This document shows, piece by piece, positions 9,400 through 20,691 of a DNA stretch of 64,000 bases (the stretch's first letter is position 1; each line of letters begins with the position of its first letter). Source of the stretch: Thioalkalivibrio versutus (GTDB taxonomy: Bacteria > Pseudomonadota > Gammaproteobacteria > Ectothiorhodospirales > Ectothiorhodospiraceae); assembly GCF_001999325.1 (NCBI RefSeq), contig NZ_MVAR01000024.1, positions 41,817 through 105,816 of the forward strand, given 5' to 3'. Under the pieces are notes generated by a model. The model ran no database searches. It saw nothing but the letters and a program-made list of their open reading frames with translations, and was not told where the DNA came from. A program made the translations under genes and the position numbers.

Positions 9400-10977
9400 T
9401 CACTCCCACTCGATGGTGGCGGGGGGCTTGCCGGAGATGTCGTAGGTGACGCGGGAGATGCCGGGGATCTCGTTGATGATCCGCCGCGAGACATGGTCGA
9501 GGAAGTCGTACGGCAGGTGCGCCCAGCGGGCGGTCATGAAGTCGATGGTCTCCACCGCGCGCAGGGCCACCACGTAGTCGTAGCGCCGGCCGTCGCCCAT
9601 CACCCCCACCGACTTCACCGGCAGGAAGACCGCGAACGCCTGCGAGGTCTTGTCATAGAGATCGGCCTTGCGCAGCTCCTCGATGAAGATCGCGTCGGCG
9701 CGACGCAGCAGGTCGGCGTATTCCTTCTTCACCTCGCCGAGGATGCGCACGCCCAGGCCCGGCCCGGGGAACGGATGGCGATAGACCATCTCGGTGGGCA
9801 GGCCCAGCTCGACACCGATCTTGCGCACCTCGTCCTTGAACAGCTCGCGCAGTGGCTCGACCAGCCCCAGCTTCATGTTCTCCGGCAGGCCGCCCACATT
9901 GTGGTGCGACTTGATCACGTGGGCCTTGCCGGTCTTGGAGTCGGCCGACTCGATCACGTCCGGGTAAATCGTGCCCTGAGCCAGCCACTGCACGTTGTCG
10001 AGCTTTGCAGCCTGTTCGTCGAACACGTCGATGAACAGCCCGCCGATGATCTTGCGCTTGGCCTCCGGGTCCTGGATTCCCGCCAGGGCGCTCATGAAGC
10101 GCTCCTCGGCATCCACACGGATCACCTGCACACCCATGTGGCGAGCGAAGGTCGCCATGACCTGGTCACCTTCGCCCTCGCGCAGCAGCCCGGTATCCAC
10201 GAACACGCAGGTCAGCTGGTCGCCGATCGCCTTGTGCAGCAGCGCGCCCACCACCGAGGAGTCCACCCCGCCGGACAGGCCCAGTACCACGTGATCGTCG
10301 CCGACCTGCTCGCGCACCCGCGCGGCCATGTCGTCGATGATGTTGTCGGCCGTCCACAACGCCGCACAGCCGCAGATATCGTGCAGGAAGCGCTCGATGA
10401 TGCGCTGGCCCTGGGTGGTGTGGGTCACCTCGGGGTGGAACTGCACGCCGTAGAAGCCGCGATCCGGATCGGCCATGCCGGCGATCGGTGCGGAATCGGT
10501 GGAGGCCATCAAGCGGAAGCCCTGCGGCAGCTCGGTCACGTGGTCGCCGTGCGACATCCAGACGTCCAGCAGGCCATAGCCCTCCGGCGTAGTGTGATCC
10601 TCGATGTCGCGCAGCAGCGGCGTATGGCCACGGGCGCGCACCTGGGCATAGCCAAACTCGCGACGCTCCGACGGCTCGACCCGACCACCCAACTGCGCGG
10701 CCATGGTCTGCATGCCGTAGCAGATGCCCAGTACCGGAACCCCCAGCTCGAACACCGCGTCCTCGGCGCGCGGGGGCTGGTCGACATTCACCGACTCGGG
10801 GCCGCCGGAGAGGATGATCGCAGTGGGATTGAACGCCCGGATGTCGGCCGCCGGCATGTCCCAGGCATGCACCTCGGAGTAGACCCTGGCCTCGCGCACG
10901 CGGCGGGCGATCAGCTGGGTGTACTGGGAACCGAAGTCCAGCACCAGAATGCGGTGGGCGTGAAGATCCTGGGTCAT
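9400..10977 (-). CDS. guaA: GMP synthase (glutamine-hydrolysing)
   Basis: 525 residues, full length for GuaA; converts XMP to GMP using glutamine and ATP. The N-terminal class I glutamine amidotransferase has [19 protein letters not shown] and GICYGMQ (catalytic Cys) and ends with FHPEVTH. The ATP-pyrophosphatase P-loop is [10 protein letters not shown]. The C-terminal dimerisation domain has [12 protein letters not shown] and ends in KPPATIEWE. It follows guaB by about 70 bp, as usual. Its 3' end is duplicated as a pseudogene at 6638-7091. Confidence 0.98.
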   Translation of the reverse strand: MTQDLHAHRILVLDFGSQYTQLIARRVREARVYSEVHAWDMPAADIRAFNPTAIILSGGPESVNVDQPPRAEDAVFELGVPVLGICYGMQTMAAQLGGRVEPSERREFGYAQVRARGHTPLLRDIEDHTTPEGYGLLDVWMSHGDHVTELPQGFRLMASTDSAPIAGMADPDRGFYGVQFHPEVTHTTQGQRIIERFLHDICGCAALWTADNIIDDMAARVREQVGDDHVVLGLSGGVDSSVVGALLHKAIGDQLTCVFVDTGLLREGEGDQVMATFARHMGVQVIRVDAEERFMSALAGIQDPEAKRKIIGGLFIDVFDEQAAKLDNVQWLAQGTIYPDVIESADSKTGKAHVIKSHHNVGGLPENMKLGLVEPLRELFKDEVRKIGVELGLPTEMVYRHPFPGPGLGVRILGEVKKEYADLLRRADAIFIEELRKADLYDKTSQAFAVFLPVKSVGVMGDGRRYDYVVALRAVETIDFMTARWAHLPYDFLDHVSRRIINEIPGISRVTYDISGKPPATIEWE

Positions 10978-10991
10978 GAGGTCATCCGGTA

Positions 10992-11048
10992 TCCCGGCCT
11001 GCGGGCCGGGAGTATGTCAGGTAGGGATACCCGGCCATCGTGGCCGGG

Positions 11049-11049
<1 letters not shown>
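10992..11049. other. Two GC hairpins in the guaB-guaA gap
   Basis: Arms acccggcc/ggccgggt (11029-11036 and 11042-11049) form a perfect stem touching the guaB stop codon. A second hairpin based on cccggc/gccggg sits near 10992-11010. There is no T-run on the minus strand. They could attenuate or stabilise the guaBA message; the role is unknown. Confidence 0.4.
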
Positions 11050-12575
<1,526 letters not shown>

Positions 12576-12577
12576 TC

Positions 12578-12606
12578 AGTATAGAATTCGGGCCCTTCCG
12601 GGACAA
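12578..12606 (-). promoter_or_regulatory. Predicted sigma-70 promoter of guaBA
   Basis: On the minus strand, TTGTCC (12606-12601), a 17-nt spacer and TATACT (12583-12578) precede guaB. This predicts a leader of about 60 nt. Confidence 0.6.
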
Positions 12607-12699
12607 GCACAGACACACATGCAAGGGCCGTGCGCAGACGCCCGGACAGCACCCTGATAGGATGCGAATCCATCCCGAGCCCCCTGCCAGGCGAGACCC

Positions 12700-13473
12700 A
12701 TGCCCGAGCGCGCGCCTACGGCCCGCATCACCCGACGCACCGCGCTGGCCCTGTTGCTGGCCCCCGGCCTCGGCCTGGCCACTGCGTCCAGCGCTCGCGC
12801 CGACTGGTGGCGCTTCGGTCAGGACATGTTCCGCTCGCTGATCACCCGGCCACCGGAATTCGCCGGGTTGTCGACCGCCGAGCTGATCGAGGCGGTGCAC
12901 GAGGCCCTGGTCATCGCGACCCACGCCGCCTCCGAGACCCTCAGCCGGCGCAACGGCTTCTACGGCAACCCGGACGTGCGCATCCCCCTGCCCGAGGTGC
13001 TCGCCACCACACGGCGATCGCTGGGCCGACTCGGCATGGCCGCGCCGCTGGACACCCTGGAGGAGCGCATGAACCGCGCGGCCGAGGATGCGGTATGGCA
13101 GGCCCGGGAACCCTTCATCCGGGCGATCTTCGCGCTCGATCTCGACGATGCCCGCGGCATCCTGCTGGGGCCCGAGGACGCCGCCACCCGCCATCTGGAA
13201 ACACAGATGCGGCCGCGCCTGACTGAGGCCATGCGTCCCGCGATCGAGCACAGCCTGGACGCCGTGGAGGCCATGACGACCCACCGCGAGCTGGAGTCGC
13301 GGATGCGCGACATCCCGTTTCTGGCAAACGTCCGCCTGGACCTGGCCGAGCATGTGCTGGACCACACCATGGACGGCCTGTTCCACGCCCTCGCGGAAGA
13401 AGAGGCCCGCCTGCGGGTCGACCCCGTCGGGCGCGGCACCGATGTCTTCCAGCGCGTCTTCACCCGTCTGTAA
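12700..13473 (+). CDS. Exported DUF4197-family protein
   Basis: 257 residues. The N-terminus (RITRRTALALLLAPGLGLA, then ASSARA) is a signal peptide with a twin-arginine-like start. The mature part is mostly helical and matches my knowledge of DUF4197 periplasmic proteins of unknown function, including the repeated tail around HVLDHTMDGLFHALAEEEA and RGTDVFQRVF near the C-terminus. It lies 14 bp before xseA and may be cotranscribed with it. Confidence 0.75.
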   Translation: MPERAPTARITRRTALALLLAPGLGLATASSARADWWRFGQDMFRSLITRPPEFAGLSTAELIEAVHEALVIATHAASETLSRRNGFYGNPDVRIPLPEVLATTRRSLGRLGMAAPLDTLEERMNRAAEDAVWQAREPFIRAIFALDLDDARGILLGPEDAATRHLETQMRPRLTEAMRPAIEHSLDAVEAMTTHRELESRMRDIPFLANVRLDLAEHVLDHTMDGLFHALAEEEARLRVDPVGRGTDVFQRVFTRL

Positions 13474-13487
13474 CCATCGAGCCCCCC

Positions 13488-14897
13488 ATGAGCGACGCCC
13501 CCGTCTTTTCCGTAACCGAGCTCAACCAGTGTGCCGACGGCCTGCTGCGTGACGGGCTTGGCCTCGTGCGCGTGGAGGGCGAGGTATCGAACCTGCGTCA
13601 ATACGCATCCGGGCACCAGTACTTTTCGCTGAAGGACGAGAACGCCTCGGTGAGCTGCGTGCTGTTCCGCGGGCGCTCCCGCCAGGCCGCGCGCTTTGCC
13701 GACGGCGACGCCGTACAGATCCAGGGGCGTGCCGGGATCTACGGCGCCCGCGGGCAGTTCCAGCTGATCGTCGAGGCCCTGCAACCGGCCGGCGAGGGCC
13801 GCCTGCTGGCCGCCTTCCAGCGCCTGAAGGAAAAGCTCGCCGCCGAGGGGCTGTTCGACGCCGAGCGCAAGCAGCCACTGCCCGCCTGGACCCACCGCCT
13901 GGGCGTGATCACCTCCACCCAGGGCGATGTGCGCCACGACATCGAGCGCACCCTGGCGCGGCGCTTCCCGCTGTTGCTACCGGTCACGCTTTACCCCACC
14001 GCGGTGCAGGGTGCCCAGGCCGCCGGCCAGATTGTCGCAGCCCTGGAACAGGCTGCGGCCGAGGGCCGGGTCGACGTGCTCATCCTCGCCCGCGGCGGCG
14101 GCTCCCTGGAAGACCTGCAGGCCTTTAACGAGGAGAGCGTCGCGCGCGCCATCGCCGCCTGCCCGATCCCGGTGGTCAGCGGCGTAGGGCACGAGACCGA
14201 CACCACCATCGCCGATTTCGTCGCCGATCTGCGCGCCTCCACGCCCACCGCCGCGGCGGAGGCTGTCAGCCCGGATGCCGCGACCCTGCGCCACCAGCTA
14301 GCGCGGGCCCGCGAACGCCTGAGCGGGCTGCTGGGCCAGCGCGTGGCGCGCCACCAGCAGACCCTGACCGCCCTGCATACGCGCCTGGAACGCCGCCACC
14401 CGCGGCAAATGCTGGAACGCGATGCCCAACGCCTGGACGACCAGCGCGAACGCCTGCAGCGCGCGTGGTCACGCCTCGAGGAACGCGCCCGGGTGCGGTT
14501 GCAACACGCCCGGTTGCGTCTGGCCGGCGCCTCGCCCGGCACCCGCCTGGCATCCGCCCGCATGCGCCTGGATCACCTGCGCCAGCGCCTGGTGCGGGTA
14601 CGCCCGGACCACGACATCCTGCAGCGGCGCGAGGCCCTCGCCCGCCTGCAACGCCAACTGCAAACGGCCACCCACCAGGCCCTCGTCGCCCGCCAGCGGC
14701 AGCTGGACGCCACCGCGCGCCAGCTGCGTTCACTGGGCCCGGAGGCAGTACTGGAACGCGGCTACGCGATCCTGCAGACCACAGAGGGCGAAGTCCTGCG
14801 CGCCGCGGATCAGACCGCCAGGGGCGAACGCGTGCATGCACGTCTGGCGCGCGGGCGCCTGGACCTGGAAGTCACCGCCACACACGGCGAAAACTGA
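13488..14897 (+). CDS. xseA: Exodeoxyribonuclease VII large subunit
   Basis: 469 residues, usual length. An N-terminal OB fold (VEGEVSNLRQYASGHQYFSLKD) precedes the nuclease core, with TSTQGDVRHDI, ILARGGGSLEDL and PVVSGVGHETDTTI, and a long Arg/Gln-rich coiled coil near 250-420. With XseB it degrades single-stranded DNA to oligonucleotides. The small subunit gene is not in the window. Confidence 0.96.
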   Translation: MSDAPVFSVTELNQCADGLLRDGLGLVRVEGEVSNLRQYASGHQYFSLKDENASVSCVLFRGRSRQAARFADGDAVQIQGRAGIYGARGQFQLIVEALQPAGEGRLLAAFQRLKEKLAAEGLFDAERKQPLPAWTHRLGVITSTQGDVRHDIERTLARRFPLLLPVTLYPTAVQGAQAAGQIVAALEQAAAEGRVDVLILARGGGSLEDLQAFNEESVARAIAACPIPVVSGVGHETDTTIADFVADLRASTPTAAAEAVSPDAATLRHQLARARERLSGLLGQRVARHQQTLTALHTRLERRHPRQMLERDAQRLDDQRERLQRAWSRLEERARVRLQHARLRLAGASPGTRLASARMRLDHLRQRLVRVRPDHDILQRREALARLQRQLQTATHQALVARQRQLDATARQLRSLGPEAVLERGYAILQTTEGEVLRAADQTARGERVHARLARGRLDLEVTATHGEN

Positions 14898-15137
14898 AGC
14901 GCGGTCTCCCGGCCTTTAACCACCGACGGCACACAGACAATCGCGTGTAACAGGAAGACGGGAAGCGCGCGAAGGGGTAAGAAGGAAGTGGGTAGCCTGG
15001 GGTCAGCACCTGCAAGGCCATCCATGCCGCAGCGCGGCGGAGAGCCGGGATGGCCTCCGTCACGCACACCCCCACCAACGTGCCCGCCCCCACCGCCGGG
15101 AACCCGGATACCTGGTCAGCACACCCCAAATCCCGTA

Positions 15138-15208
15138 GGAGCGTGCTTGCACGCGAAGCCCCTGCCCGCGTCAGACTCTGGCAGGGGCTTCGCGTGCAAG
15201 CACGCTCC
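15138..15208. repeat. REP-like long palindrome in the xseA-proB gap
   Basis: A perfect 29-bp inverted repeat: 15138-15166 begins ggagcgtgcttgcacgcgaa and 15180-15208 is its complement, with a 13-nt loop. A single arm recurs at 57032-57063 with compensating changes. The rest of the 14898-15258 gap holds another imperfect repeat (near 15000-15060, containing gagccgggatggcc, similar to 56910) and no convincing gene. Confidence 0.75.
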
Positions 15209-15258
15209 CACAGCTGTGGTTCCACAGACCCACGCAGGACAGCAGCATCCGGTGGCGG

Positions 15259-17549
<2,291 letters not shown>

Positions 17550-17810
17550 TTACTGCTGCGGCTGGATGCTCACGAAACGACGGTTGTGCGGACCGCCCAC
17601 CTTGAAGACGACCTGGCCGTCAACCTTGGCGAACAGCGTATGGTCCTTGCCACAACCCACGCCCTCGCCGGGATGATACTGCGTCCCGCGCTGACGAACG
17701 AGGATGTTGCCGGCGCGCACGACCTGACCGCCAAAGCGCTTCACGCCCAGGCGTTTGCTCTCGGAATCGCGCCCGTTGCGGGTACTGCCGCCTGCCTTTT
17801 TATGTGCCAT
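17550..17810 (-). CDS. rpmA: 50S ribosomal protein L27
   Basis: 86 residues: [16 protein letters not shown] at the N-terminus (which reaches the peptidyl-transferase centre) and [18 protein letters not shown], typical of L27. There is no N-terminal cleavage extension of the Firmicutes kind. Second gene after rplU. Confidence 0.98.
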   Translation of the reverse strand: MAHKKAGGSTRNGRDSESKRLGVKRFGGQVVRAGNILVRQRGTQYHPGEGVGCGKDHTLFAKVDGQVVFKVGGPHNRRFVSIQPQQ

Positions 17811-17839
17811 GGTTCAGCTCTCCTGAATGCCTGCGGCGA

Positions 17840-18151
17840 TCAACCGGCGATGCCGGTGATGCGCACGGTGGTGTAATGCTGGCGGTGTCCCATCTGCTTC
17901 TGGGAGTGCTTGCGCCGCCGGAATTTCATGATGTGGATCTTCTTGGCGCGGCCATGGTCTTCGACCTTGGCGGTGACCTTGCCACCGTCCACCAGCGGGG
18001 CCCCGACGCGGACATCGTCACCCGCACCGACCATCAGCACCTGGTCGAACTCGACCTCGGAACCGGCCTCGGCCTCGAGCTTCTCGATGCGAATCACGTC
18101 GCCTTCGGCGACGCGGTACTGTTTACCACCTGTTGCGATGATCGCGTACAT
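17840..18151 (-). CDS. rplU: 50S ribosomal protein L21
   Basis: 103 residues: [18 protein letters not shown] at the start and [16 protein letters not shown] near the C-terminus, both characteristic of L21. First gene of the rplU-rpmA(-obgE-proB) run, with a predicted promoter at 18223-18251 and a leader hairpin at 18184-18206. Confidence 0.98.
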   Translation of the reverse strand: MYAIIATGGKQYRVAEGDVIRIEKLEAEAGSEVEFDQVLMVGAGDDVRVGAPLVDGGKVTAKVEDHGRAKKIHIMKFRRRKHSQKQMGHRQHYTTVRITGIAG

Positions 18152-18183
18152 TTCCCTGGGACTCCGTTGCGATACCTTGTGTG

Positions 18184-18206
18184 GACCAGCTGACTGGGAG
18201 CTGGTC
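18184..18206 (-). promoter_or_regulatory. Perfect stem-loop in the rplU leader
   Basis: gaccagct (18184-18191) and agctggtc (18199-18206) form a perfect 8-bp stem with a 7-nt loop, inside the predicted ~65-nt untranslated leader of rplU. Ribosomal-protein leaders often carry autoregulatory structures; here that is inference. Confidence 0.5.
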
Positions 18207-18222
18207 TCGCGAAAGGGCGGAA

Positions 18223-18251
18223 ATGCTAGCAGCGCTTCTCGCTCGGGTCAA
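18223..18251 (-). promoter_or_regulatory. Predicted sigma-70 promoter of rplU-rpmA
   Basis: Minus strand: TTGACC (18251-18246), a 17-nt spacer and TAGCAT (18228-18223). The ~300-bp gap between the divergent rplU and ispB genes holds this, the leader hairpin and the ispB-side promoter/repeat; no other gene is visible. Confidence 0.65.
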
Positions 18252-18384
18252 TGCCGGGAAGCGGCCAGGCCGCGGGAACGCTCATGGACGGGTACACGCG
18301 GACACCCCGTTTTTTCGATCCGGGGCGCACGGCAACAGCCCTTGGCCCACCCTGCCCGCAAACCGCTCCGGCGCGCGCCCGAAC

Positions 18385-18413
18385 TTGTACATTAGGCAGC
18401 GTTTCCCTAGCAT
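18385..18413 (+). promoter_or_regulatory. Predicted ispB promoter overlapping a dispersed repeat
   Basis: TTGTAC (18385-18390), a 17-nt spacer and TAGCAT (18408-18413). The spacer and -10 contain CAGCGTTTCCCTAG (18397-18410), the core of the dispersed repeat. The repeat may therefore donate a promoter here, or the motif may be a regulatory site. Confidence 0.5.
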
Positions 18414-18461
18414 GCCTTCGCCCCTCACGACCACCTCACATGAGCCTGCTTGCCTACCCCC

Positions 18462-19430
18462 ATGCCCATTGAAGCAATCCGAGAACTGGCGGCCGACGAC
18501 ATGCAGGCCGTCGACCAGTGCATCCGCGAGCGCCTCAGCTCGCCGGTGGTGCTGATCAACCAACTCGGACACTACATCATCCATTCGGGCGGCAAGCGCC
18601 TGCGACCGCTACTGGCCACCCTGTCGGCGCGGGCCTGCCACGTGCAGGGCCAGGACCCGGTGACACTGGCGGCGGTGGTGGAGTTCATCCATACCGCGAC
18701 CCTGCTGCACGACGACGTCGTGGATGCCTCGGAGCTGCGCCGCGGCAACGAGACCGCCAACCACATCTTCGGCAACGAGGCCGCCGTCCTGGTCGGTGAC
18801 TTCCTCTACTCGCGCGCGTTCGAGATGATGGTCGAGGTCGGCTGCATGCGGGTCATGGAGATCCTCTCCCACGCGACCAACGTGATCGCCGAGGGCGAGG
18901 TGATGCAGCTGATGAACTGCCACGACGCTGACGTTGACGAACAGCGCTACATGCACGTGATCCAGTCGAAGACCGCCAAGCTGTTCGAGGCCGCCTGCCA
19001 GCTGGGCGCCATTCTGGGCGAACGCCCGGAACACGACGAGCAGGCGCTGGCCCGCTACGGCATGCACCTGGGCACCGCCTTCCAGCTGATCGACGACGTC
19101 CTGGACTACTCCTCCGATGACGAGGTGACCGGCAAGCGCATGGGCGACGACCTCGCCGAGGGCAAGCCCACGCTGCCGCTGATCCATGCGCTGCGCGTGG
19201 GCTCCCCCGAGCAGCAGGCCGTCGTGCGCCGGGCGATCGAAGAAGGCGGCCGCGATCAGGTCGACGCCGTGCTGCAGGCCGTACACGGAACCGACGGCCT
19301 GGCCTACACCCGCTCTCGCGCCGAGGCCGAAACCGACGCCGCCATCGAGGCAATCTCCACGTTGCCCGATTCGCCCCAGCGTCAGGCCCTGATCGATCTC
19401 GCCCGTTTCGCCGTCGGGCGCAACCACTGA
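18462..19430 (+). CDS. ispB: Octaprenyl (polyprenyl) diphosphate synthase
   Basis: 322 residues from the ATG at 18462 (MPIEAIRELAADDM); an in-frame TTG at 18450 is less likely. Trans-prenyltransferase: HSGGKRLRPLL near 46, first Asp-rich motif LLHDDVVDASELRRG, second LIDDVLDYSSD. Makes the ubiquinone side chain. It stands opposite rplU, as in many gammaproteobacteria. Confidence 0.94.
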   Translation: MPIEAIRELAADDMQAVDQCIRERLSSPVVLINQLGHYIIHSGGKRLRPLLATLSARACHVQGQDPVTLAAVVEFIHTATLLHDDVVDASELRRGNETANHIFGNEAAVLVGDFLYSRAFEMMVEVGCMRVMEILSHATNVIAEGEVMQLMNCHDADVDEQRYMHVIQSKTAKLFEAACQLGAILGERPEHDEQALARYGMHLGTAFQLIDDVLDYSSDDEVTGKRMGDDLAEGKPTLPLIHALRVGSPEQQAVVRRAIEEGGRDQVDAVLQAVHGTDGLAYTRSRAEAETDAAIEAISTLPDSPQRQALIDLARFAVGRNH

Positions 19431-19486
19431 CGCGGCGCGACCCACGCCGCATGGCGGGTCGACCGTTACCGATAGGATTTTCAGCG

Positions 19487-19510
19487 CCCGGGGCATGGAC
19501 ACGCCCCGGG
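19487..19510 (+). terminator. Possible ispB terminator hairpin overlapping the tRNA promoter
   Basis: Perfect inverted repeat cccggggc (19487-19494) / gccccggg (19503-19510) with an 8-nt loop, 56 nt after ispB. There is no strong T-run, so it is a weak call. Confidence 0.4.
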
Positions 19511-19524
19511 AGGCTCGGCATAAT
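19496..19524 (+). promoter_or_regulatory. Predicted promoter of tRNA-Pro
   Basis: TGGACA (19496-19501), a 17-nt spacer and CATAAT (19519-19524) with a GC-rich discriminator just after, as expected for a stable-RNA promoter. The tRNA begins 14 nt beyond the -10. Confidence 0.6.
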
Positions 19525-19537
19525 AGCGGGCTCGGTT

Positions 19538-19614
19538 CGGAGTGTAGCTCAGCTTGGTAGAGCACTGCCTTCGGGAGGCAGGGGTCGAAGGTTCGAATCC
19601 TTTCACTCCGACCA
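19538..19614 (+). tRNA. tRNA-Pro (anticodon CGG)
   Basis: 77 nt including encoded CCA. The acceptor arms cggagtg/cactccg pair fully, with the C1-G72 pair typical of bacterial tRNA-Pro. The D arm is gctc..gagc. The anticodon stem ctgcc/ggcag encloses loop ttcggga (anticodon cgg at 19572-19574). The T arm contains gttcgaatcc. Reads CCG codons. Confidence 0.96.
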
Positions 19615-19715
19615 ACCTTCTTCTTGACCCTGGTCTTCCGGCCTGTGGCCCGATTCAAGCGGCCCATCCGGAAGCGGCCAGATCCCGATCACGTTCAGGC
19701 CCTGCGGACACGTCC

Positions 19716-20366
19716 ATGACCGCCAATACCCCGGCCGTTCGCGGCACCCTCTATATCGTTTCCGCGCCCTCGGGTGCCGGCAAGACCAGCCTGGTCGCCG
19801 CCCTGCTTGAATCGGTGACGGCGGTGGAGGTCTCGGTTTCGCATACCACACGGACGCCGCGCGCCAGCGAGGTCGACGGACAGCACTACCACTTCGTCAG
19901 CGCCGAGACCTTCCTCGGGATGATCGAGGACGGCCAGCTGCTGGAACACGCCAAGGTGTTCGACAACTTCTACGGCACCGCGCTCGCCAGTGTCGACGAA
20001 CGCCTGGACGCCGGCGTGGACGTGATCCTGGAGATCGACTGGCAGGGTGCGCGCCAGGTGCGCGCCGCCGTGCCGGATGCGCATTCCATCTTCATCCTGC
20101 CGCCCTCGCGCGACGAGCTGGAACGCCGCCTGCGCGGCCGCGGGCAGGACGAGGAAGACGTGATCCAGCGCCGTCTGCGGGATGCCGAATCCGACTGCAC
20201 GCATTTCCGCGAGTACGACTACACCGTGGTCAATGCCGACTTCGACCAGGCCGTGCGCGATCTGGCCTGTATCTTCCGCGCCAACCGCCTGCGCACCGTG
20301 GAACAGGAGATCCGATCCGCATCCACGATCGGGAATCTGTTGGCGGGCGCGCATGGGTCGGCGTAA
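19716..20366 (+). CDS. gmk: Guanylate kinase
   Basis: 216 residues from MTANTPAVRGTLYIVSAPSG; the open frame extends upstream into the tRNA and should not be used. P-loop SAPSGAGKTS, GMP-binding SHTTRTPR and DGQHYHFV, and WQGARQVR. Phosphorylates GMP to GDP. First gene of gmk-rpoZ-spoT, which links guanine nucleotide supply with ppGpp control. Confidence 0.97.
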   Translation: MTANTPAVRGTLYIVSAPSGAGKTSLVAALLESVTAVEVSVSHTTRTPRASEVDGQHYHFVSAETFLGMIEDGQLLEHAKVFDNFYGTALASVDERLDAGVDVILEIDWQGARQVRAAVPDAHSIFILPPSRDELERRLRGRGQDEEDVIQRRLRDAESDCTHFREYDYTVVNADFDQAVRDLACIFRANRLRTVEQEIRSASTIGNLLAGAHGSA

Positions 20367-20403
20367 CATGCAAGTTTCAAGAATTTACTGACCGGAGTAT
20401 CCG

Positions 20404-20679
20404 ATGGCACGCGTCACCGTCGAGGACTGCCTCGAAAATGTCGAAAACCGTTTCCAGCTGGTGCTGATGGCTGCCCGCCGGGCCCGCCACATTGCCCACG
20501 GGAAGGAAGCCCGCGTACCCGAGGACAACGACAAGCCCACGGTAATTGCCCTGCGCGAAATCGCCGCCGGCGTGGTCGGTATCGAGGTGTTCGACGAACA
20601 CGACGAACGGCCCCAGAACCAGATGCTGGACTTCAGCACCATCCGTCATCTGGAACAGCTGGAAGCCGACGAGCGCTAG
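20404..20679 (+). CDS. rpoZ: RNA polymerase omega subunit
   Basis: 91 residues beginning [20 protein letters not shown], with AARRARH and [13 protein letters not shown]. Helps beta' folding and forms part of the ppGpp site. Lies between gmk and spoT as usual in Proteobacteria. Confidence 0.97.
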   Translation: MARVTVEDCLENVENRFQLVLMAARRARHIAHGKEARVPEDNDKPTVIALREIAAGVVGIEVFDEHDERPQNQMLDFSTIRHLEQLEADER

Positions 20680-20691
20680 GAGATTTTCTGA

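Noticed and set aside
19554..20366. Longer gmk start at 19554
   Set aside because: The extension would translate part of tRNA-Pro. MTANTPAV at 19716 fits the guanylate kinase family start.
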